Shown: positions 1 through 8,697 of the stretch, piece after piece
Numbering within the stretch: position 1 is the stretch's first letter
How the letters are laid out: each line of letters begins with the position of its first letter
NCBI GenBank assembly: GCA_002394125.1
Contig: DGSY01000133.1
Location: forward strand, 1 to 32,242
Direction: 5' to 3'
Length of the DNA: 32,242 nt
Origin: Ruminococcus sp. UBA4350
GTDB lineage: Bacteria; Bacillota; Clostridia; Oscillospirales; Ruminococcaceae
Program-made: the position numbers and the translations under genes
The notes under the pieces: model-generated
Seen by the model: only the letters and a program-made list of their open reading frames with translations
Told to the model about the DNA's origin: nothing
The model's database searches: none

Positions 1-57
1 CGCTTTGATGTTGCTGTCGCTACGGCTATTGCTGACAGCAAAGAATACGACAAATAG
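1..57 (+). CDS. 3' end of a large serine recombinase (partial)
   Basis: The window opens inside a reading frame ending RFDVAVATAIADSKEYDK and a TAG stop. Alone this is too short to name. However, the reverse complement of 18343-18414 encodes nearly the same tail (RFDVAVTTAVADSMKYDK), preceded there by KIVVHAPDKSSGHRTQQIEI. That string is typical of the C-terminal DUF4368 region of large serine recombinases (TnpX/TndX type). This is therefore read as the 3' end of such a recombinase, with the rest of the gene left of the window. Whether the full gene is intact cannot be seen. Confidence 0.6.
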   Translation, partial: RFDVAVATAIADSKEYDK

Positions 58-104
58 AAAAAGGCTGCGTAACTGCGATGTTACGCAACCTTATCTTCAA
101 ATCA
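1..104 (+). repeat. Left copy of a ~105-bp inverted repeat flanking the T7SS island
   Basis: Positions 1-104 match the reverse complement of 18309-18414 through the recombinase C-terminal codons, a hairpin (AAGGCTGCGTAA / TTACGCAACCTT, 61-92) and the tail ATCTTCAAATCA. The copies differ by scattered substitutions and small gaps, so they are diverged relatives rather than a recent duplication. Confidence 0.8.
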
Positions 105-160
105 CATAAACTGCTTTATGTGCGCCGCCCTAACGGGCGGCATTTGCTGAGAATAGGGGC

Positions 161-189
161 TTGCTTTTTTCGGGAAACTATAGTATAAT
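161..189 (+). promoter_or_regulatory. Sigma-A promoter for the first lipoprotein gene
   Basis: TTGCTT (161-166) and TATAAT (184-189) are separated by exactly 17 bp, about 75 bp upstream of a ribosome binding site (GAGGAGG, 252-258). A GC-rich hairpin (GCCGCCC / GGGCGGC, about 125-142) lies just upstream and could end transcription coming from the left. Confidence 0.6.
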
Positions 190-305
190 AAATAACAGCG
201 CATTCGAGACGGCCTTTCAGCCGGCCGGAATGAAGCAGAATATGCACATTTGAGGAGGATTCCCGAAATGAAAAAACACTCCGCCGTCTGGCAGTCGGCT
301 TACTG

Positions 306-908
306 ATGACAGGTCTTTGCTGCTCCGCAGTGCTCTGCACAGCCTGCGGATCCGGTAATTCGCAGTCCGCCGACAAAAGCGGCAGCCCCGGCAGAAGCAT
401 CTATGTTCCGGAGGTGCCGGAAAGCCGTGTCAGCGAGGATGAACCGGGCGAAACGCTGACCATAAATCTCGGCGAAACGCTGAACTACAAGGACAAGCTG
501 GATATTACGCTGGATCAGATCATCGAGCTGGATGATGTGGATAAAATGAAGTACCGTGTCGTCATCGCAGAAGTCACGATTGCAAACAAAACGACCGAAA
601 AGATCGACTGCTCGACACTGACACATTTTTCCGCCATAATTGACGGCGAAGAAGCAGACGATGCCGTATATGATGTGCAAGTATCCGTTCCGGCAAGAAA
701 ATACTACACAAAGATCAACAGCCCGCTCAAGAGCTTCAATCAGGAGATCAAGGGCGGTGAAACGTTCAAGGGTTATGTAGAGCTGCTGGCACCGTCCTCA
801 TGGTCTGATATGCAGATCACTTATATGCCGTATAAGTTCTATAATAACGATGTGGTTCTGCTGAATCTGGATGAAGCAAAGTTCACGCATTATTCCGAAC
901 CGCTGTAA
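306..908 (+). CDS. Small lipoprotein, DUF4352-like; start region frameshifted
   Basis: The longest in-frame ATG gives 200 residues beginning inside a signal peptide: MTGLCCSAVLCTAC has a lipobox-like end (Cys14), then a low-complexity linker and a beta-rich domain of about 130 residues. That domain resembles the extracellular DUF4352 immunoglobulin-like fold of Gram-positive lipoproteins. The good ribosome binding site (252-258) points instead to an ATG at 268, which is in another frame and stops after twelve codons. Adding one A to the six-A run after that ATG would join the frames and restore a full signal peptide (MKKTLRRLAVGLLMTGLCC, lipid Cys at residue 27). The gene is therefore a frameshifted allele, a phase-variable gene or a sequencing indel. 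A terminator follows; the T7SS operon starts downstream on the same strand. Confidence 0.7.
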   Translation: MTGLCCSAVLCTACGSGNSQSADKSGSPGRSIYVPEVPESRVSEDEPGETLTINLGETLNYKDKLDITLDQIIELDDVDKMKYRVVIAEVTIANKTTEKIDCSTLTHFSAIIDGEEADDAVYDVQVSVPARKYYTKINSPLKSFNQEIKGGETFKGYVELLAPSSWSDMQITYMPYKFYNNDVVLLNLDEAKFTHYSEPL

Positions 909-924
909 GAAATCATACAGAATA

Positions 925-954
925 AAGCTCCTGTACCGGTTGTGCAGGAGCTTT
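925..954 (+). terminator. Terminator after the lipoprotein gene
   Basis: A nine-base-pair stem (AAGCTCCTG / CAGGAGCTT) with an 11-base loop is followed by a short T-rich stretch. Confidence 0.7.
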
Positions 955-1071
955 TCATTTGCCGGAAAACTGATTGAAAATGAAATAACAGATTGCGAGG
1001 GGCAAAAGACCGGCGTTTTACTGCGGACAGCCGTAAAATTTGCAATAGCTATAAAAAATCATATTTACAGC

Positions 1072-1100
1072 TTGACTTTTTGTTCGTAATATGGTATAAT
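1072..1100 (+). promoter_or_regulatory. Upstream promoter of the T7SS operon leader
   Basis: TTGACT (1072-1077) and TATAAT (1095-1100) with a 17-bp spacer, in an AT-rich stretch about 280 bp before essC. Confidence 0.7.
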
Positions 1101-1170
1101 GTGGTATAAATTAATTATAATTTGATGAGAAATCGCTTAAAATTCATTCATAAAAAATTTGCAGAAAGGG

Positions 1171-1199
1171 TTGACAGGAGTGCGAAAACCTGATATAAT
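1171..1199 (+). promoter_or_regulatory. Perfect-consensus sigma-A promoter before the T7SS operon
   Basis: TTGACA (1171-1176) and TATAAT (1194-1199) with a 17-bp spacer, an exact consensus match. It lies 99 bp downstream of the first promoter, and initiation is expected near 1206. Confidence 0.8.
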
Positions 1200-1205
1200 T
1201 CAGAC

Positions 1206-1319
1206 AGACATACATACAGACTTACAAACAGACAATTGCGTCTATAATCTCGTTAACAAATTTTACAATAAACAACAAAGCGCAGTATGCCTTTTTTGAG
1301 GGCGTACTGCGCTTTTTTT
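1206..1319 (+). ncRNA. Candidate small RNA or attenuated leader upstream of essC
   Basis: The stretch from the expected start of the consensus promoter to a strong terminator is about 115 nt and has no convincing reading frame. Its 5' part is built from short CAGA/CATA-type repeats (about 1200-1234). No known riboswitch or T-box is recognisable. It could be a stand-alone small RNA or a leader whose terminator must be passed to express the secretion operon. This is inferred from promoter and terminator placement only. Confidence 0.4.
1277..1319 (+). terminator. Strong intrinsic terminator in the T7SS leader
   Basis: A 15-bp stem (AAAGCGCAGTATGCC / GGCGTACTGCGCTTT, one G-U pair) with a nine-base loop is followed by seven T residues. 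It lies about 60 bp before the essC start and downstream of both promoters. No other clear promoter is visible between it and essC, so it should attenuate the operon unless read through. Confidence 0.85.
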
Positions 1320-1379
1320 GTGCTGTTCCGGACGGAAATGCACGCAGATAATATTCTTAAATAGTGGCGGAGGCATATC

Positions 1380-4300
1380 ATGACGGTTACGGTCGTTTTG
1401 CTGAATCAGGATATGATTTATCATACAACTCTGGAATCAGATAAAACCGTTACATTCGGTTCCCATAAAAAAGACACGGTTCAGGTGCCGGGATTTGCCT
1501 CTGAGCAGATCACGATAAAATGGAAAAAAAACGGGATCCATGTAAACGCGAAGAAGGCTTACAGCTTCGAGAAAGAAATGGCGCCGCTGGATACCATGCT
1601 GGTACTGGACAGAGTCACCAGAACCGCCTTGTTCCTCAGTTCTCTGACGGTCGATGCAGGAGAAAAGCTCACGCTCCCCTATCAATGTGTTCTGCGCTGC
1701 GGCAGAGCATCCGACAATGATATTGTCATCAGCCTGCCGTTTATATCCTCGCATCATTTCACTCTGACGGTTGAAGGCGGAAATGTCCGGATCGAGGATA
1801 CCGGAAGCACGAACGGAACCTACCTGAACGGCAAAAAGGTCACGGTTTCCAAGATGAAGTCCGGCGATATGATCTCTGTTCTCAGTGCGCAGATTCTGCT
1901 GGAAAACGGAACCCTTTGTTTTCGGAATATCGGTGATGCACTGGTCATTCACGATTTGGAAAACAATTCGGAAGCAGACCGTATGCACGCTGCCGGTCAG
2001 CAGACGGAGCTGCATTATAAGCGCTCTCCGCGTATGCAGTTTAAACTTCCGAGCGAGGACATCATGCTGGCAGCTGCTCCGACAAAGGGCCAGAAATATG
2101 AAAAACGCAAGGGCATTTTCGCTTCTCTTGCGGGACAGGGTGCCGTAATGGCTGCCAGTATGCTGACTACTGCCGCTTCCCCTGCGCTGCTTGCAGCGCG
2201 TGCCGCAAGTCTTATTACACCGGTAACAAGTCTTGCCGGTTCCGGCAGCGCCGGAAAAGCACGCAAAAAGAATCTTGAGCAATATGAAGCGAGCAGGCGT
2301 CAGAAATACGGTGCATATATTCAGGATCAAAAAGCGCGGATCGAGGCAGTTGCCTCGGAACAGCGAAATATTATTTCCTCCGAAAATCCCGAATCACGTG
2401 AATGCATCAATATTCTGTACGGATTAAAGCGGGCGCTCTGGGAGCGGATGCCTTCTGACCGTGATTTTCTCAATGTACGCATCGGCATGGGATATGAGGA
2501 TCTCTGTGTGCAGGTGCGGAGCAGAGGCGGAGAGGGATTCACAATGGAGGACGATGAGGTGCGTGAGCTCTCCGAGCAGATCGTAGAAGAAACCAGAATC
2601 GTTGACAATGTGCCTGCGCGCGTCAAATTTGCCGAATATCAAACGGTCGGCATCATCGGTGACAAAAGAAAAACCATGCATCTTCTTCGGAATATGCTGA
2701 TTGCACTGACTACAGCGCACTGTTATGAGGATGTCCGTATTGCTGCAATTTTCAGTGAACAGGAACGCGCAGAATGGGAGGCGCTGCGCTGGCTTCCGCA
2801 TATCTGGGACGAATACAGACAAATGTGCTGTCTGGCCTTTACGCCGGAGGAAGCACATCAGATCTGCGATGTTTTCAATGATCTTGTGCGCCGCCGGATC
2901 AATTACCGACCGGAAAATTACAGCGGAAAACAGGCACCTGCGCATCCGTATTATATCCTGATCTTCGGCGACCGTGCTGCGGTCGAGCATGAAGAAATCA
3001 TGAATAACCTGTTTACAGATGATCCCGCATTGGGCGTCAGTGCACTTTTCGTATATGACAGTCTGTATCAGCTGCCGCCGAAATGCAGGTTTATTATTGA
3101 GATGAACGACCGGCCGTGTGCATATGACCGGAATGAAGCAAACAAAAAGTTCATGTTCACGCCGGATGCAGATATCAGTGCCGGCCAGATGGAATCTTTC
3201 GCAAGACGTATGGCGGCGATCCGTCTGGATGGATTTTCCGCAAACGGCGGCCTGCCGGACAGCGTAACATTTCTGGAAGGTTACGGTGTCAAAACCGTTG
3301 AGGAACTGAATGTATACGAGCGCTGGAACCGTTCTGCGGCCTATAAAAGTCTCGGCGTTCCAATCGGAACAATGGCAGGCGGCAAACCGTTTATTTTTGA
3401 TATACATGAACGCAAATTCGGCCCGCACGGTCTGATCGCCGGCACGACAGGTTCCGGAAAGAGTGAGACCATGCAGACGTGGATTCTGTCGATGGCGGTC
3501 AACTTTCATCCGCATGAGGTCGCGTTTGTCATTATCGACTATAAAGGCGGCGGCATGGCAAATTTGCTGGAGCCGCTTCCGCACGTCATCGGAAAGGTCA
3601 CCAACATCAGCGCAAATGTCGGACGCTCGCTGATCTCACTGCGCCGTGAATCAGAACGGCGGCAGGAGATTTTTGCGAAATACGGCGTCACGCATATTGA
3701 TAAATATCAGGAGCTGTTCCGTGCAGGAAAAGCAAAGGAACCTTTGCCGCGTCTGATTATTGTATCAGATGAATTTGCCGAGCTGAAAAAAGCCGAACCG
3801 GAATTTATGGCGGGTCTGATTCAGATTGCCCGTGTCGGTCGAAGCCTCGGTATTCATCTTGTTCTCGCAACACAAAAGCCAGGCGGAGTTGTCGATGATC
3901 AGATTCAGAGCAATTCACGCTTCCGCATCTGCCTGAAGGTCGCAGATGCTGCTGACAGCCGCGAAATGATCCGCCGGCCGGATGCCGCCAGCATTACACA
4001 GTCCGGACGTGCTTTTGTTCTGATCGGCCATGACGAATATTTCGATCAGTTCCAGTCATACTGGAGCGGCGCTCCCTATTTCGGAAACGCTGCATCGGAT
4101 GAAGAAGAATTCGAGGGAAATCAGATTCAGTTTGTAGAAGGATGCGGCAAGCGTGTCAGACCTGTCCGGCAGGCCAAAAAGAAAAAAGCTGAACTTGACG
4201 AATTGACTGCTTGTATCCGATATATTGCAGATACAGCCAAGCAGCATCAGATTGAGAAGCTGCGCGGGCCGTGGCTGCCGGAGCTTCCGGAGCGTCTGAC

Positions 4301-5921
4301 ACTGGATCAGCTGACGGATGCGAAATTCTTTGACGGAAGCTGCTGGCCGGGCGGTCAGCCGTGGCTGAGTACCCGGATCGGCATATATGACGCCCCTGCA
4401 CTTCAGCAGCAGGGGTATCAGGTCATGAATTTTGCAGAAGAAGGTCATTTCGGCATTTACGGTGCGCCCGGCACCGGAAAGACCATGCTGATGAAAACCG
4501 TGATCTTCGGTCTTTGCTCGCTGTTTACTCCGGAGGATGTCAATTTCTATATTCTTGATTTCGGCGGATGGAGCATGAGCAGCTTTGCCGATCTGCCTCA
4601 TGTCGGCGGTGTTGCACTGGACAGCGAGGAGGAAAAAATACAGAAGCTCGAAAAGCTGCTTGCAGATGAGATCGAAAACCGTAAACGGATTTTCTTAAAT
4701 CATACCGTCAGTTCGCTCGCTGCCTACCGCGAAAACGTCGGAACAGATCTGCCGGCGATTATTGTCGCCGTGGATAACATTGCTGCGATGTTTGATGCTT
4801 ATCCGGAACTGGAAAGCCTGTTTATCAATATTGCAACCAGCGGCTCAACCTATGGTATTTATCTGCTCTATACTGCAAACAACACAACGGGTGTACGCTA
4901 TAAGGTGCTGCAAAATATCCGCGGTGCCGTGGCATTTGAGCTGACGGATAAGGGCGATTATGCCGGTATCGTCGGACGGCCGAACGGGATGGCCCTTTCG
5001 GGTATACCTGGCCGTGCATTTTATAAGGGCAATCCGCCGATGGAATTTCAGGCTGCGATATTTATTGACGGAAACACGGATAAGGAACAGAACACTGCGC
5101 TGAAAGACCGCGCATCAAAAATGAACAGCGCATGGAAAGGAAAGCTGCCGCGGCAGATTCCTGTCATGCCGTCGCACGTTACTGCGGAAAGCATGATCCG
5201 CGAATATACGGCTCGGAATGTGATTCCGGTCGGCATTGGCTGTGAAGACATACAGACAGTACTGATTGATCTCTCCGATCATTACGCAATGGCAGTTACC
5301 GGCTCGATGCAGTGCGGAAAAAGCGCAATGCTTCTCCGGATTTGCGAGCTGCTCCGTACAAACGAAGATAACCGGTTCTATGTGTTTGACGGTCTGCGCG
5401 GTTCGCTGTCCTCGCTCAGCAGCTCTGCCGAACACTATGCACTCTGCAATGACGATGACGGAGTTAACAGTATGCTGGCCGATCTCGTCGATCAGCTGAA
5501 TATCCGGAAGCGTGCGCAGAATGCGGCCCGCCAGGAACAGGGCGACACACTGGATGAAAAGCAGTTTATTGCTTCCTATCCGCAGCTTTGTATTATCATA
5601 GATGATCTCAAGGAATTTGTGGATGCCGTTTCGGATGCGTCACGCAATTCTATGGAGCGCATCTGCCGTCTGGCTCAGAATCTGGGCGTACTGGTCATCT
5701 GTGCCGGAAGATTTTCCGATCTCGCAAAATACAATGAGATCGAGAGTCTCACCCGCGTTATTATTGCGAATCAGAACGGCATTGCCCTGAACGGCACACC
5801 GGCACAGTATGCATTCTTCCAGAACAATCTGAAATACAACGAACGAGATAATGAAGCCGGAGAAGGATTTGGCTGGATTTATCTCAACGGGAAATGCCAG
5901 AGGTTCAGAATTATGGAATAA
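1380..5921 (+). CDS. essC: EssC-type T7SS ATPase with FHA domain
   Basis: This membrane-anchored FtsK/SpoIIIE-family motor of type VII secretion is expected to drive WXG100 substrates across the membrane. The 1513 residues match EssC length. A degenerate FHA-like start is followed by a clear FHA domain (about 95-180; GR at 108-109, conserved GSTNG at 142-146) that should bind phosphothreonine. A hydrophobic stretch lies at about 244-290. There are three P-loop modules: Walker A GTTGSGKS (688-695) with Walker B ending DE (797-798); GAPGTGKT (1028-1035) with D1132 followed by Asn instead of Glu; and GSMQCGKS (1308-1315) with DD at 1408-1409. Module 1 looks most canonical and modules 2 and 3 look regulatory, as in known EssC proteins. 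A GGAGG site precedes the ATG. It heads the secretion gene train. Confidence 0.93.
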   Translation: MTVTVVLLNQDMIYHTTLESDKTVTFGSHKKDTVQVPGFASEQITIKWKKNGIHVNAKKAYSFEKEMAPLDTMLVLDRVTRTALFLSSLTVDAGEKLTLPYQCVLRCGRASDNDIVISLPFISSHHFTLTVEGGNVRIEDTGSTNGTYLNGKKVTVSKMKSGDMISVLSAQILLENGTLCFRNIGDALVIHDLENNSEADRMHAAGQQTELHYKRSPRMQFKLPSEDIMLAAAPTKGQKYEKRKGIFASLAGQGAVMAASMLTTAASPALLAARAASLITPVTSLAGSGSAGKARKKNLEQYEASRRQKYGAYIQDQKARIEAVASEQRNIISSENPESRECINILYGLKRALWERMPSDRDFLNVRIGMGYEDLCVQVRSRGGEGFTMEDDEVRELSEQIVEETRIVDNVPARVKFAEYQTVGIIGDKRKTMHLLRNMLIALTTAHCYEDVRIAAIFSEQERAEWEALRWLPHIWDEYRQMCCLAFTPEEAHQICDVFNDLVRRRINYRPENYSGKQAPAHPYYILIFGDRAAVEHEEIMNNLFTDDPALGVSALFVYDSLYQLPPKCRFIIEMNDRPCAYDRNEANKKFMFTPDADISAGQMESFARRMAAIRLDGFSANGGLPDSVTFLEGYGVKTVEELNVYERWNRSAAYKSLGVPIGTMAGGKPFIFDIHERKFGPHGLIAGTTGSGKSETMQTWILSMAVNFHPHEVAFVIIDYKGGGMANLLEPLPHVIGKVTNISANVGRSLISLRRESERRQEIFAKYGVTHIDKYQELFRAGKAKEPLPRLIIVSDEFAELKKAEPEFMAGLIQIARVGRSLGIHLVLATQKPGGVVDDQIQSNSRFRICLKVADAADSREMIRRPDAASITQSGRAFVLIGHDEYFDQFQSYWSGAPYFGNAASDEEEFEGNQIQFVEGCGKRVRPVRQAKKKKAELDELTACIRYIADTAKQHQIEKLRGPWLPELPERLTLDQLTDAKFFDGSCWPGGQPWLSTRIGIYDAPALQQQGYQVMNFAEEGHFGIYGAPGTGKTMLMKTVIFGLCSLFTPEDVNFYILDFGGWSMSSFADLPHVGGVALDSEEEKIQKLEKLLADEIENRKRIFLNHTVSSLAAYRENVGTDLPAIIVAVDNIAAMFDAYPELESLFINIATSGSTYGIYLLYTANNTTGVRYKVLQNIRGAVAFELTDKGDYAGIVGRPNGMALSGIPGRAFYKGNPPMEFQAAIFIDGNTDKEQNTALKDRASKMNSAWKGKLPRQIPVMPSHVTAESMIREYTARNVIPVGIGCEDIQTVLIDLSDHYAMAVTGSMQCGKSAMLLRICELLRTNEDNRFYVFDGLRGSLSSLSSSAEHYALCNDDDGVNSMLADLVDQLNIRKRAQNAARQEQGDTLDEKQFIASYPQLCIIIDDLKEFVDAVSDASRNSMERICRLAQNLGVLVICAGRFSDLAKYNEIESLTRVIIANQNGIALNGTPAQYAFFQNNLKYNERDNEAGEGFGWIYLNGKCQRFRIME

Positions 5922-5936
5922 AGGAGCGCTTGTCCC

Positions 5937-6551
5937 ATGATTACAGTCAATCTGCCCGAGCTTGAAGAACTGTGCATCACGCTTTCCTCTGCCGCCTCCG
6001 ATGCCGAGGATATTGTCGGTAAAATGGGGATGCTGGAGGAAGAAATGGATACAGAGCCTGCATTTACAGCCTTCCCGCAAAGCATGGATACTGCAGAGCT
6101 TCTGGCAGAAACCAAGCTCCATGCATCCATGCTGAGTGAGTCTTTGCGTTCATTGTCTAATATCGTTTCCGAAGCGCTGGACGGTTATCAGGCACGCGAA
6201 AATGCATTCCGCGAAAAACTGGAAGGTGCGCTTGCATCACTTAATGCTGTGCAGGCTGATATTTCAGCCGTACAGACAGTACCGATGACAGTGACAGAAC
6301 CGGAAGAGAATGCAGCGGCTATGGGACAGGTCGAAAAACTGGTTTCGGAGAGCAGTGCTGCGCTTCAGCTGACAAATATTGCAGCTTTTTCAAAAGTTGT
6401 CGAAGAGGATTACGGCGTCAGCGAAGTACATACTGTAAATACACTGGAACGCGCAGTTTCGGATGCCGCTCTGGATCTGTCAATTGCTGAAAATGATGCC
6501 GAAATGCTGAAACAGAAGAAAACAGGATCCGGCTCGGAGGACAGTTTATGA
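5937..6551 (+). CDS. Acidic helical T7SS-associated protein, unknown
   Basis: This 204-residue, strongly acidic, almost wholly helical protein has no signal peptide or membrane segment. Its first 130 residues have the heptad-like leucine/alanine pattern and length of a long WXG-type helical hairpin, but no WxG turn is visible. It follows essC by 15 bp with its own ribosome binding site (AAAGGAG) and overlaps the next gene by four bases (ATGA). It could be a secreted partner, adaptor or chaperone of the machine. No family is recognised, and the role is inferred only from its place between the ATPase and YukD. Confidence 0.75.
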   Translation: MITVNLPELEELCITLSSAASDAEDIVGKMGMLEEEMDTEPAFTAFPQSMDTAELLAETKLHASMLSESLRSLSNIVSEALDGYQARENAFREKLEGALASLNAVQADISAVQTVPMTVTEPEENAAAMGQVEKLVSESSAALQLTNIAAFSKVVEEDYGVSEVHTVNTLERAVSDAALDLSIAENDAEMLKQKKTGSGSEDSL

Positions 6552-7327
6552 CGGATCAATCGAAAATCACACTGACAGTTGAAGAAATCTGCGTAATTGC
6601 AAGCCTTTTGCAGTACAGGACTGTCTTTCTCCCAAGCATAGAATCCCTGCACAGCCAATACACGGATTTGCAGGATCGGGTTCATCAAGCAATGCACGAA
6701 CTGGAGCGGCGAATGATTGTGTTTCAGGAGCCGGGCGGAACGATGTATGTTGACGCTCAGGCAAAACAGGCAATCAGCTGCCTCTGCGAACCGGATACGG
6801 CAGGCGCCTTTCGCTGGAATACGCGCAGCGGCTATGATCCGGCACTGTTTCTGTTTCGCCGCGGATCCGTCCTGATGGAAGCAATGCGTTTGTGGAACGG
6901 TAAATACACGATCCATCCGCTGCCGGAATGGAGCAGCAAAGAACAGCTGAAAATGATGTTCATTAATACGCATTATGTTCCGCTCCATATTTCACTTCCG
7001 TTGAAAACAGCGGTGCAGATTCATTCTGAAACAGATGCATTCAACAGCGCAGAAGCAGAAAAACTGGCAGCTCCTTTTGTGAAGGATGATGCACAAAATA
7101 AAATATTGATGCAGGCTCTCAGCGGCAGCAGTCGTTTTCTGAAGATCCGCGGCTGGAAGCGAAACGGCAGAATATATCAGAACAACCTGAATGATATGCT
7201 TGTGCGATGCACAGATCAAGTTGTCAAGCTGCGGCCGGATGCGGCTGAAATGCTGCATATTGAGGCTGTTTCACAGGATGAGATACAGGCAGAGATTGCT
7301 GCATCGTTTGAGATAAGAGGTTCGTAA
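6548..7327 (+). CDS. T7SS accessory protein, paralogue of the 8698-9342 product
   Basis: The 259-residue soluble protein has no recognised domain name. Its N-terminus (ITLTVEEICVIASLLQYR) and the following helix-rich region align by eye with the 214-residue product encoded at 8698-9342 (LTLKPEELYFLGSVLRAK), including a shared segment of about 35 residues after the first helices. The two are likely paralogues. In actinobacterial ESX systems the soluble chaperone EspG recognises substrates from a similar genetic position. A like role is possible but unproven, since no EspG sequence signature can be seen. Translation is coupled by a four-base overlap with the preceding gene, and YukD follows two bases after its stop region. 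Confidence 0.75.
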   Translation: MTDQSKITLTVEEICVIASLLQYRTVFLPSIESLHSQYTDLQDRVHQAMHELERRMIVFQEPGGTMYVDAQAKQAISCLCEPDTAGAFRWNTRSGYDPALFLFRRGSVLMEAMRLWNGKYTIHPLPEWSSKEQLKMMFINTHYVPLHISLPLKTAVQIHSETDAFNSAEAEKLAAPFVKDDAQNKILMQALSGSSRFLKIRGWKRNGRIYQNNLNDMLVRCTDQVVKLRPDAAEMLHIEAVSQDEIQAEIAASFEIRGS

Positions 7328-7328
7328 T

Positions 7329-7583
7329 ATGGATACGATCATTATTACAGTTAAAACACGGGGCGTCCCGTATGATATAGAGATTCCTTCCGGCATCACC
7401 GCCGGCAGACTGCTGAATGATCTTGCAGAAGCAATGGATGCGTATGACAAGGGGCAGCCGATCTGGCTGACGGATTCTTCCTCTCTGCACTGTCCGCGGC
7501 TTGGCAGGAAGCTGCGTGCAGATGAGATTCTGCACAATGCCGGAATCTGGGAAGGCGACATTCTTGAAATCACGGAGGAATGA
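7329..7583 (+). CDS. yukD: YukD/EsaB ubiquitin-like T7SS protein
   Basis: The 84-residue product has the size and pattern of the ubiquitin-fold YukD/EsaB family: an initial beta strand (TIIITVKTRGVPYDIEIP), one helix (GRLLNDLAEAMDAY), then strands ending GDILEI. YukD proteins are cytosolic, needed for Bacillota type VII secretion, and lack the C-terminal diglycine used for conjugation; none is seen here. The gene is packed between an accessory protein and the first WXG100 gene, as is usual for these loci. Confidence 0.9.
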   Translation: MDTIIITVKTRGVPYDIEIPSGITAGRLLNDLAEAMDAYDKGQPIWLTDSSSLHCPRLGRKLRADEILHNAGIWEGDILEITEE

Positions 7584-7586
7584 GCT

Positions 7587-7874
7587 GTGGAGGAGGTTAC
7601 ATTTACAGATATTTTAACGCATTACCGCAACAGAATCACTGAGCTTGCAGATGCACTCGGCAAGCTGCGCGGAAAACTGCGGACGGCACAGACTATTGCG
7701 GAAAACAGCTGGCACGGAGCTGCCGGCACAAGCTGTCAGGATAAGCTCCTGAAACTGACTTCGGACGCAGCACGCTGTGAAGGCGATCTTTCCGAAGTCA
7801 TGATCCGGCTTGATGCGGTCGGAGCAGCATATGCAGAGTCAGAAGCTGCGGATTCGGAATCATCCGCAGATTAA
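7587..7874 (+). CDS. WXG100 protein 1 (WHG motif)
   Basis: The 95-residue helical-hairpin protein has its turn motif W42-H-G44, the hallmark of small ESAT-6/EsxA-like T7SS substrates. The C-terminal tail contains Y-A-E-S-E, which fits the YxxxD/E secretion signal. The start is GTG, chosen because it lies eight bases after GGAGG (7574-7578) and gives the expected WXG100 length. It is probably exported as a dimer with itself or another WXG100 protein of this cluster. Confidence 0.88.
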   Translation: MEEVTFTDILTHYRNRITELADALGKLRGKLRTAQTIAENSWHGAAGTSCQDKLLKLTSDAARCEGDLSEVMIRLDAVGAAYAESEAADSESSAD

Positions 7875-7938
7875 CAAAGTTAAGGAAATTGCCCTGCAAT
7901 TTTCAAATATATTTATTTATCGAAAGGTGGAATTTACA

Positions 7939-8238
7939 ATGGCACTTATCCAGGTATCTCCCGATCTGCTGAACGCTAAGGCACAGGAACTGAGAGGACT
8001 CAAAGCACAGCATGAAGAAGCAATGGCAAAAATGCGCACGCTGATCTTGGGTTTGAATGAGATCTGGAAGGGCGACGCACAGGATGCTTTTGTTGCAAAA
8101 TACGAAAGTATGCAGCCGACTTTCACAAACTTTGCTGGGATGCTCGAGGATTATGCAAAGCTCATGGACACTGCTGCGCAGAAGCTCCAGGAGACCGATC
8201 AGGGACTTCAGACAACCATGAACAGTTTTGGTGCCTGA
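7939..8238 (+). CDS. WXG100 protein 2 (WKG motif), EsxA-like
   Basis: The 99-residue protein with W43-K-G45 in the hairpin turn is the best EsxA match of the cluster (IWKGDAQDAF). The ATG at 7939 is preferred over an upstream in-frame start at 7810, because a strong AAAGGTGG site lies just before it and family length is then exact. A 64-bp gap before it holds a small hairpin (AAATTG / CAATTT, 7886-7902) followed by T residues, perhaps a processing or weak attenuation site allowing separate dosage. It is expected to be secreted as a helical dimer through EssC. Confidence 0.92.
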   Translation: MALIQVSPDLLNAKAQELRGLKAQHEEAMAKMRTLILGLNEIWKGDAQDAFVAKYESMQPTFTNFAGMLEDYAKLMDTAAQKLQETDQGLQTTMNSFGA

Positions 8239-8392
8239 AATTACCGGAATGCAAAGCGATACACTGGCAGGATTGCTGTCGGTGTATCCTGCATTGCTGC
8301 GCGATGCGCTGTCACACGCGGCGATGCAGGATACATCGGAATGCTGCCTGTTTTTCATCAGATCAAACGAAAACTACGGAAGGAGATGCTGC

Positions 8393-8683
8393 ATGGTCAT
8401 TTATGCGGATACGGCAGAAATGCGCGAAATGAGCGGGGAACTGCATCAGATACGCACAGAGCTTGAAAACTATATGAATGAAATTGAAACTGTAGTGCTG
8501 TCGATCGGCACGGAATGGCAGGGTGACGCAGAGCGGGCTTATACGGCACAGTTAATCTTTCTGCGCCGTCAATTCAACGGCATGATCCGCTTTCTGGAAG
8601 AATATGCCGGTCTGCTGGAATCGTTTTCTTCCGATTATGAAACATATGACAGAGAGCTGTCATCAAAAATCTGTTTAGCATAA
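8393..8683 (+). CDS. WXG100 protein 3 (WQG motif)
   Basis: The 96-residue helical hairpin has W42-Q-G44 (EWQGDAERAY) and a late Y-E-T-Y-D that fits YxxxD. The frame is open upstream to a TTG at 8228, but the extra 55 residues look unlike a WXG100 protein. The ATG at 8393 has AAGGAG at the right distance. This leaves about 150 bp between this gene and the WKG gene, with no recognised element. It is a likely exported structural or partner subunit. Confidence 0.88.
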   Translation: MVIYADTAEMREMSGELHQIRTELENYMNEIETVVLSIGTEWQGDAERAYTAQLIFLRRQFNGMIRFLEEYAGLLESFSSDYETYDRELSSKICLA

Positions 8684-8697
8684 GGAGATGGAATCAA

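Noticed and set aside
871..1089. 72-codon frame after the lipoprotein gene
   Set aside because: It overlaps the lipoprotein end, a terminator and a promoter, with no ribosome binding site or family pattern.
2424..3584. Long minus-strand open frame (386 codons) inside essC
   Set aside because: It is antisense to a region encoding a clear FtsK/SpoIIIE protein, has arginine/histidine/cysteine-rich composition and no family pattern.
7810..7938. Longer N-terminus for WXG100 protein 2
   Set aside because: The upstream codons overlap the previous gene in another frame; the ATG at 7939 has the ribosome binding site and gives family length.
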